This document shows, one piece after another, positions 6,269 through 11,339 of a stretch of 11,339 bases of DNA. The position numbers and the translations under genes were made by a program. This DNA comes from an uncultured Lachnospiraceae bacterium (GTDB taxonomy: Bacteria > Bacillota > Clostridia > Lachnospirales > Lachnospiraceae). Under the pieces are notes generated by a model. That model was not told where the DNA came from. It made no database searches and worked only from the letters and a program-made list of their open reading frames with translations. Numbering within the stretch: position 1 is the stretch's first letter; every line of letters begins with the position of its first letter. The DNA lies in contig CACZTF010000144.1 in assembly GCA_902784025.1 (NCBI GenBank), positions 1 through 11,339 on the forward strand, written 5' to 3'.

Positions 6269-9200
6269 AGTAAACTTTGTTACAGTTGTATGTCCAGGAT
6301 AGATGACGGAACTTTAAAATGTCCTGTGTGCGGTTTTTCTCTTGATGAGTACCAGTCTAAGATACATCAGTTGAGACCGTCAAGTCTTCTTAATAACAGG
6401 TATCTGGTTGGAAAGGTCATTGGAGAAGGGGGGTTTGGTATAACATATGTGGGTTTCGACATAAAGCTTGACATAAAGGTTGCCATAAAAGAATATTTTC
6501 CCCATGGCATGGTTATGCGTGACGTTACAAGTGAACAGGGGAACACTGTTTCTGCTTTTGACGGAACAAATAAGGATATGTACGAGAAGTATCTTTCGAG
6601 ATTTTATGCGGAAGCAAAAGCACTGGCAAAACTTAAGAGTATAGACGGCATTGTGAATGTGCAGGATTATTTTACGGAAAATGACACAGCGTATATTATT
6701 ATGGAATATGTGGACGGACGTGATCTTAAAAAATATGCCGCCGATGAAGGGGGTAAGCTTTCACCGTCTGCTGCACTGAAACTGTTGAAACCTGTTGCTG
6801 TATCCCTTAAGCAGCTGCATGCTAATGGTATTATCCACAGGGATATAAGCCCTGACAACATTATGGTGGACAGTAAAGGAAAAGTGATCCTTATAGATTT
6901 AGGGGCATCCCGTGAATTCGGTGATTTGCAAAAAAGCATGTCAATACTTCTAAAACCCGGGTATGCCCCTCTTGAACAATACAATTCCAGTGAAAAGCAG
7001 GGGCCGTACACGGATATATATGCTTTTTGTGCAACGCTGTACCGGATCATAACGGGAACAAGACCGGTTGATGTTGTGGAAAGAGTGTCAAAGGACATGC
7101 TAAAAAAGCCTTCAGAGCTTGGTATAGATATAGACAGCAATGTGGAAGCAGCCATTATGAAAGGTATGGCCGTAAATCCTGAAAATCGTTTTCAGAGTAT
7201 GGATGAACTGATACCGGCTTTTTATGAGGGGAAAAGAACCGGTAAAAAGAAAAAAGGGATCATTATCGGTACAGTAGTTACACTTGCGGCAGCAGCAGCG
7301 ATTATGATACCGATTGTAGTTGTAAACAGTGGTGAAAAAAAATATGCTGCCTCTGCACCTATTGAGATAGCCGTTGAAAAAAATATCGACGGACTAAAAG
7401 AACTTGATCTGTCATACATGGATATAGCCAATCTTAATTTTTTGAATGAAGTAAATACTGATGACATCGAAAGCTTGAATTTAAGCGGAAACAGAAATCT
7501 TGCAACTATTGAGGGAATAGAAAAATGTAAAAACTTAAAATCTGTCAATCTGAACAATGTGGGACATTTGGATTTTTCGCCCCTTGCAAAATGTAAAAAT
7601 CTTTCTTCATTATCACTGCTCGGTGATGAAGGTATAAATGAGTTTGCTTCCATAACAGAGCTAAAGAACATTGAATTTCTTGATCTTTCAGAAAGCGATA
7701 TCAATGATTTATCATTTTTAGATTATTTTACTAATCTTAAAAAACTGGAAATTGACAGTTGCGGGAATCTGAAGAGCCTGCCGGGAGAAGCCGTCTTAAA
7801 GCAACTGGAGGTATTATATGTGGGGAAATGTCCGGCTGCAAATGAACTTGAAAAGGGTATAGAACTACCCTGTATAAAAGAACTAAGTGTTAGGGAAAAT
7901 ACATTTGCTGATCCCGGATTTATTACAAATTATAAAGATACACTTAAAAGTCTGAATGCCAATAACACAAATATAAAGATTGACGACATTTTAAAATTAA
8001 CAAAATTGTCAGCTTTAAATTACTGTGACTCTGCTGAAAATCTAAAGGAATTAGAAAAATGTACATGGTTAAAAAGCCTTGTAATAGGTAATGTAGACAC
8101 AAATTATGAAAATGTGGATGATTTACAAAATCTGGATTATTCTAAAATAACCGGTTTGGAAAAACTTTTTGTAGGTCTTTCATATCCTGAAGACGGTACA
8201 AATCCGTTATATTTCAAGGGACTTTCAGGTACAAAGAACTTAAAGTCTTTAAATGTGGCTACCATTAACTCATATGTATTGTCTGATCTGTCTGTTATAA
8301 AGAATAACAAAGATTTGGAAGAGCTTAAAATAGGGATGGTTAGCTCGGACAGCAATATTTCTGTTATAGGTGAATTTCCAGATTTAAAAGAACTAGGTAT
8401 TACACAAAGTTCAGAGGATAAAAATCCTTTGGATTTATCATTCTTAGAGAATAATAAAAAGCTTAAAATTCTTAAATTAGATATTGAAGACAGCACACCA
8501 TTAGCAAAACTGGATATGTTATGGCCTGAATTGGAGAATTTGAAAATATATGTAAAGGGCATAAAATATCCGAGTCTTGATTTTTTAATGGGTATGACTA
8601 AACTTGAGGAGTTATCGTTGGTAAATAGTGGTGAGATAAGTAATACAGACATTTCGCCATTATCTAATCTTACCGGGCTGAGAACAATAACACTTGAAAA
8701 AATTGTAGGAAGTAATACTGATATGTCCTGTCTTTCAGATATGTACAATATTGAAAGTCTGGAAATAATCGGAGAGCCGAAAGTATTATATAATCAGGTT
8801 CAGAGTCTTAATAATCTAAACTTTTTAGCCGGTAAAAATAAATTTAAAAGACTTAAACTGGAAAATACAGACATACTTGATGTTACAGGATTATCAAATG
8901 TGCCAAATATGCTTTCAATATCACTTTCAAATTGCAATATATCGGGTGATATAGACGTACTTGGCAGTCTGAAAAATCTTAATAATCTGTATATCAGTGG
9001 TTCTAATATAATTGATGGAAGCTTTTTAAATGAACTTAATAATCTTTCCATGTTTAGTATAAACGACTCTGTAATAATAAATTTAAAAGATTTTGGAAGT
9101 AATGGGGTATATAGTATTTATCTTACAGGAACTAATGTAGATAATCCCGGTTTTTTGGGAAGTGTAAATAAAAATGTTGAGTGGGTAGATATCAGCAAAA

Positions 9201-10012
9201 GTAATATTACAGATATTTCATTTTTAAAAGACTGTAAAAACTTACGGGGATTTATTGCTTCGGAAATGGAACATAACCCTGACTTAACGCCGCTTAAAGA
9301 TATTCCCGGAATAGCTGCATTTGAGATTTCAGGCGTTAAGGACTCTGATGTAGCAGTCCTTAAGGATAAAGAAAAACTTCAAAGAGTAATAATAACAAAT
9401 TCTGAAAATCTTACTGATGTATCATTTTTGTCCGGAAAGAAAGATATGGTGAAATTGGAAATATCTTCTTCCGGGGTGAGTGATATTTCTGCGGCAGTTG
9501 ATTGTACGAGCCTAAAAGAACTGACACTTAAGAATTCTAAAATTGCGGATATATCTTCTTTTGGTAATCTTTCATCCCTGTCTTATCTGAATATGGAAGG
9601 AAATCCGGTTTCGGATATATCTGTCTTAAAGAATTGTAAACAATTAGACAGACTGATTCTGAAAGGTACACAGGTTGAAGATATATCTGCCTTACGGGAA
9701 ATAAATGTGTGTGGTAGTCTTGATTTATCAGATAGCAATGTGGATGATATTTCGCCGTTAGAAAAATATAATAAAATTAGCGATTTATATTTAAACAATA
9801 CAAAGATAAGTTCTGTAAAGTCTTTAATGAATACAGATATTGATTTTTTGCAAATTCAGTTTAACGACATACCAAATCTTTTTGAAGAACTTAAGGATTT
9901 TAAGAGTGATAAGATGCTCATATATGTATCATCCGGGATGCTTAGTAATGAACAGATAGATGAGCTGCAAAAGCAACATAAGAATTGGAGTATCTCAGTT
10001 TTGGATTTTTAA
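6266..10012 (+). CDS. Zinc-ribbon Ser/Thr protein kinase with long LRR ectodomain (receptor-like kinase)
   Basis: From the preferred start this protein has 1248 residues (five more if the ATG at 6251 is used). Residues 5-22 form a zinc ribbon (CYSC and CPVC). A full Hanks-type kinase domain covers about 46-320: GEGGFG (53-58), VAIKEY with Lys75, MEYVDGRDL, HRDISPDN (191-198, catalytic Asp193), IDLG in place of DFG (Asp211), GYAPLEQY in place of APE, and TDIYAF. All catalytic residues are present, so it should be active. A Lys-rich stretch (KKKK) precedes a membrane segment (about 331-353). From about 373 to the end run more than thirty SDS22-like leucine-rich repeats, predicted to lie outside by the positive-inside rule. 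The repeats contain many Cys, unusual for an exported Firmicute domain. The LRR half is clearly more AT-rich than the kinase half. It is probably the sensor and phosphate donor for the FHA, PP2C and STAS neighbours. The ligand is unknown. Confidence 0.93.
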   Translation: MSKLCYSCMSRIDDGTLKCPVCGFSLDEYQSKIHQLRPSSLLNNRYLVGKVIGEGGFGITYVGFDIKLDIKVAIKEYFPHGMVMRDVTSEQGNTVSAFDGTNKDMYEKYLSRFYAEAKALAKLKSIDGIVNVQDYFTENDTAYIIMEYVDGRDLKKYAADEGGKLSPSAALKLLKPVAVSLKQLHANGIIHRDISPDNIMVDSKGKVILIDLGASREFGDLQKSMSILLKPGYAPLEQYNSSEKQGPYTDIYAFCATLYRIITGTRPVDVVERVSKDMLKKPSELGIDIDSNVEAAIMKGMAVNPENRFQSMDELIPAFYEGKRTGKKKKGIIIGTVVTLAAAAAIMIPIVVVNSGEKKYAASAPIEIAVEKNIDGLKELDLSYMDIANLNFLNEVNTDDIESLNLSGNRNLATIEGIEKCKNLKSVNLNNVGHLDFSPLAKCKNLSSLSLLGDEGINEFASITELKNIEFLDLSESDINDLSFLDYFTNLKKLEIDSCGNLKSLPGEAVLKQLEVLYVGKCPAANELEKGIELPCIKELSVRENTFADPGFITNYKDTLKSLNANNTNIKIDDILKLTKLSALNYCDSAENLKELEKCTWLKSLVIGNVDTNYENVDDLQNLDYSKITGLEKLFVGLSYPEDGTNPLYFKGLSGTKNLKSLNVATINSYVLSDLSVIKNNKDLEELKIGMVSSDSNISVIGEFPDLKELGITQSSEDKNPLDLSFLENNKKLKILKLDIEDSTPLAKLDMLWPELENLKIYVKGIKYPSLDFLMGMTKLEELSLVNSGEISNTDISPLSNLTGLRTITLEKIVGSNTDMSCLSDMYNIESLEIIGEPKVLYNQVQSLNNLNFLAGKNKFKRLKLENTDILDVTGLSNVPNMLSISLSNCNISGDIDVLGSLKNLNNLYISGSNIIDGSFLNELNNLSMFSINDSVIINLKDFGSNGVYSIYLTGTNVDNPGFLGSVNKNVEWVDISKSNITDISFLKDCKNLRGFIASEMEHNPDLTPLKDIPGIAAFEISGVKDSDVAVLKDKEKLQRVIITNSENLTDVSFLSGKKDMVKLEISSSGVSDISAAVDCTSLKELTLKNSKIADISSFGNLSSLSYLNMEGNPVSDISVLKNCKQLDRLILKGTQVEDISALREINVCGSLDLSDSNVDDISPLEKYNKISDLYLNNTKISSVKSLMNTDIDFLQIQFNDIPNLFEELKDFKSDKMLIYVSSGMLSNEQIDELQKQHKNWSISVLDF

Positions 10013-10013
10013 T

Positions 10014-10032
10014 TACGAGGAGACCAACTATG
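10014..10032 (+). promoter_or_regulatory. Ribosome binding site that sets the STAS start at 10030
   Basis: TACGAGGAGACCAACTATG carries GAGGAG seven bases before the ATG and matches the initiation region at 1465-1483 in 18 of 19 bases. It favours the 10030 start over an in-frame ATG at 9985 that lies inside the kinase gene and lacks such a site. Confidence 0.8.
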
Positions 10033-10413
10033 ATAACAAGAACAGTGCGTGACAATGAGATGGTTATTGTCGAGGACGGAAAGGAGATACTTTCCGTCAA
10101 AGAGGACATAGATGAAGAAAAGATAATGCTTTATATTTCCGGGGAGATGAAAAAAACTGCCATACATAACATAGAGGATGAACTTACCACGCTGACAACA
10201 CTTAAACGTCCTATGATAATAGACTTAAGTAAAGTTACGTATATGTCGGGAAGTGCCTCGGATATTTTTCTCCAGATCCAAAAGAGTATCGATCTTAAGA
10301 AAAATGATAATATTCATTGCAAAGAGTATCTTAAAATACTTAATCCCAGTAAGGAAGTATCAGAGGTGTTTGAAAAAAACGGTTTTTTTGACTTGTTAGA
10401 CATAGAGATGTAA
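10030..10413 (+). CDS. STAS domain protein (anti-anti-sigma factor type)
   Basis: This 127-residue single-domain protein is the usual size of SpoIIAA/RsbV-like anti-anti-sigma factors. It shows a β-strand IMLYISGEM (32-40), then PMIIDLSKVTYMSGSASDIFLQIQ (61-84), the core STAS motif, and LKILNPSKEVSEVFEKNGFFDLL (101-123), the typical last strand and helix. In the family, a Ser in the loop after DLS..-YM is phosphorylated by an anti-sigma kinase to switch binding; Ser75 is the best match, with Ser73 and Ser77 beside it. No HATPase anti-sigma kinase or sigma factor is seen in the window, so the partner is elsewhere or the protein is controlled directly by the Hanks kinase and PP2C upstream. It lies 17 nt after the kinase stop and likely ends the operon. 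Membership in the STAS family is clear; its target is unknown. Confidence 0.85.
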   Translation: MITRTVRDNEMVIVEDGKEILSVKEDIDEEKIMLYISGEMKKTAIHNIEDELTTLTTLKRPMIIDLSKVTYMSGSASDIFLQIQKSIDLKKNDNIHCKEYLKILNPSKEVSEVFEKNGFFDLLDIEM

Positions 10414-10446
10414 GAGAAATATGTTTATGAAGTACTTGTTTTTGTA

Positions 10447-10477
10447 ACACCTGGAAAAATAAGGTGTATATATTTTT
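10447..10477 (+). terminator. Possible weak terminator after the STAS gene
   Basis: ACACCT (10447-10452) pairs with AGGTGT (10462-10467) across a 9-nt loop and is followed after four bases by a T-rich stretch ending TTTTT at 10473-10477. A second, bulged hairpin (AGCTG...CAGGCT, 10479-10499) with six T's (10499-10504) follows closely. Neither is strong alone. Together they may stop the operon. Confidence 0.4.
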
Positions 10478-10504
10478 GAGCTGCATTTTGAATCAGGCTT
10501 TTTT

Positions 10505-10728
10505 ATGATAATAACGGAGGTTTATGATGCAAGCGGAGAGAATAATGAAAATTACAAGAGGGCCATGAAGCATATTTTGAGCCTAAGGTGAAGACGGAAG
10601 CCGAATATGAACAAGATAAAGCTCTGCTTAACGGCGGTGATGTTATAAAGGTGGATTTTAAAGATTTTTCGGAGTTTTTCAGAGGATTTTCCGCAAATGA
10701 TTCCTCTTTTTCGTTGAAAAGGTTCTGA
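10505..10728 (+). pseudogene. Remnant of a small gene broken by a frameshift or deletion
   Basis: Two short reading frames in succession look protein-like but neither is whole. The first, 10505-10591, starts with ATG and reads MIITEVYDASGENNENY then KRAMKHI before a stop. The second is in another frame and has no good start. It is open from 10549 to 10728 and reads GHEAYFEPKVKTEAEYEQD, then ALLNGGDVIKVDFKDFSEFF, ending SLKRF. The frames overlap between 10549 and 10591. The simplest reading is one small gene of about 70-75 residues that suffered a deletion not divisible by three. A GGAGG site (10516-10520) lies inside the first frame and could instead serve ATG 10524, which gives only 14 codons. 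I see no slippery heptamer that would support programmed frameshifting. I do not recognise the protein family. Two overlapping real small ORFs are a less likely alternative. Confidence 0.5.
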
Positions 10729-10742
10729 CCCGTAAATACAAT
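10714..10742 (+). promoter_or_regulatory. Sigma-A-type promoter for the secreted-protein gene
   Basis: TTGAAA (10714-10719) and TACAAT (10737-10742) are separated by 17 nt, each one mismatch from consensus. Transcription would begin near 10749, about 80 nt before the ATG at 10831. This puts the start at the foot of the hairpin at 10748-10794. No other good promoter is seen in front of 10831. Confidence 0.55.
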
Positions 10743-10747
10743 AAAGT

Positions 10748-10798
10748 AACAGGTATGAGGGGTAATGCGGTAGAAAAACGGTTTCATACCTGTTTTTT
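10748..10798 (+). terminator. Strong intrinsic terminator or 5' UTR attenuator hairpin
   Basis: AACAGGTATGA (10748-10758) pairs perfectly with TCATACCTGTT (10784-10794), extendable by G-U pairs, and overlaps a run of six T's (10793-10798). The loop is about 25 nt. The opposite strand has no T-run after the stem, so it works in the + direction. It can end read-through from the upstream operon. If the promoter at 10714-10742 is real, the same hairpin forms at the 5' end of the new transcript and could attenuate it or protect it from decay. Confidence 0.75.
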
Positions 10799-10830
10799 GC
10801 AAAATTATCACAATGATACGGAGGTTGAAA

Positions 10831-11339
10831 ATGATCAGGAAAAAGAACAAAAAAAGCAGGTTAGTATTTGCAACTGCAATAGTGGCAGGCAGCATAATAA
10901 CAGGAGCTTCTGTAATGTCACCTGTGTTTGCTTATGCAAACGAGGATGGCACAACTCAAAACGAGAGCGCTGATGTGTTTAATGATGACGTTGTTGAAAA
11001 TGAGAGCAATGTTATTCATACGGATGACAATGAAGACAAATCCGACAATTTAACCGGTTCAGACGAAACAGATGATAATAAGGATGATACGGATATATCA
11101 GCAAAAGAAACAGCAGATGATCCTGATGATAAGGCAGATAGTATCAGCCAGGATAAAGAAAAGTCACCGGGCGGCGGTGGCGGTGGATCGGTAGATGCTT
11201 ATTTCAGTGCAAAAATAGTAGATTCAGAGGGTAATGTTATTGATAATGCTACCGTAGATGTTACATATTTTACAGAGAGTTATGAGGAAAAGAAAGAAAC
11301 TCTCGGTAAAAAAGGTTCGCAGGAGACCCCATTTGTTCA
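10831..11339 (+). CDS. Secreted acidic surface protein, N-terminal part (3' partial)
   Basis: The frame is open from the ATG at 10831 to the window edge (169 full codons), with GGAGG (10820-10824) six bases upstream. Residues 1-36 form a classic Sec signal peptide: a basic start (MIRKKNKKSR), a hydrophobic core (LVFATAIVAGSIITGASVM) and a probable cleavage site after VFAYA. Then come about 75 residues rich in Asp, Glu, Asn and Ser with almost no hydrophobics, a disordered acidic linker, and a run of six Gly (114-119). From about residue 122 the sequence turns β-rich (AYFSAKIVDSEGNVIDNATV), in the style of Cna-B or carboxypeptidase-regulatory-like modules of surface proteins. It is likely an extracellular or wall-linked protein; any anchor would be in the missing C-terminus. 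It is separated from the kinase operon by a strong terminator and probably has its own promoter, so a link to that system is not shown. Confidence 0.82.
   Translation, partial: MIRKKNKKSRLVFATAIVAGSIITGASVMSPVFAYANEDGTTQNESADVFNDDVVENESNVIHTDDNEDKSDNLTGSDETDDNKDDTDISAKETADDPDDKADSISQDKEKSPGGGGGGSVDAYFSAKIVDSEGNVIDNATVDVTYFTESYEEKKETLGKKGSQETPFV

Noticed and set aside
4830..10000. Tandem DNA repeats or a CRISPR-like array in the LRR coding regions
   Set aside because: The periodicity is at the protein level (about 22 residues). The DNA copies are too diverged to be direct repeats.
9985..10029. Upstream ATG as start of the STAS protein
   Set aside because: It lies inside the kinase gene with no binding site. 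The strong GAGGAG site points to 10030, and the STAS domain is complete from there.
10549..10591. Programmed -1 frameshift joining the two segments of the broken small gene
   Set aside because: No slippery heptamer in the right frame and no clear downstream structure were seen in the overlap. A mutation is the simpler explanation.
10503..10895. 130-codon open frame on the minus strand
   Set aside because: It runs antisense through the terminator hairpin and the signal-peptide region, has no clear binding site, and its translation is low-complexity and unlike a protein domain.
10755..10973. 72-codon open frame on the plus strand
   Set aside because: It starts inside the terminator stem and overlaps the signal-peptide gene in another frame. 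The frame at 10831 has the binding site and a proper signal peptide.

Overview
The window looks like a chromosomal piece of a low-GC anaerobic Firmicute, most likely a Lachnospiraceae relative (Butyrivibrio or Roseburia type). This is inferred from AT-rich codon use, strong GGAG-type ribosome binding sites, a zinc-ribbon kinase of the HRDISPDN type, and an NHLM-type peptide exporter. No rRNA, tRNA, CRISPR array or insertion sequence was seen. All supported genes lie on the + strand.

Layout. (1) 1-1074: the C-terminal part of an NHLM-family permease/ATP-binding exporter subunit, cut by the window edge. (2) 1155-1702: two small proteins. The first is a Nif11/NHLP-like leader with a clear double-glycine site and a 22-residue core. 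The second ends in a related motif in which the glycines are alanines. (3) 1692-10413: a tightly packed run of five genes, with overlaps of 11 and 4 nt and then gaps of 13, 14 and 17 nt. They encode a TIR-FHA-FHA protein, a PP2C phosphatase, a membrane pseudokinase with an LRR ectodomain, an active-looking zinc-ribbon Ser/Thr kinase with a very long LRR ectodomain, and a STAS anti-anti-sigma-type protein. (4) 10414-10830: weak terminator candidates, a decayed small gene, a good sigma-A-type promoter and, directly behind it, a strong intrinsic-terminator hairpin. (5) 10831 to the end: the start of a secreted acidic surface protein, cut by the window edge.

How it may work together (inference). 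An LRR receptor kinase and an LRR pseudokinase could sense something outside the cell. The kinase would phosphorylate Thr residues read by the FHA domains, the PP2C would erase the signal, and the TIR domain (a possible NADase) would be the output or scaffold. The STAS protein suggests a link to partner switching. The exporter and leader peptide next door offer a candidate secreted ligand or a regulated product. The parts resemble a receptor-kinase plus TIR signalling chain more familiar from plant immunity. I do not recognise this exact gene set as a described system. Its function is unproven from sequence alone.
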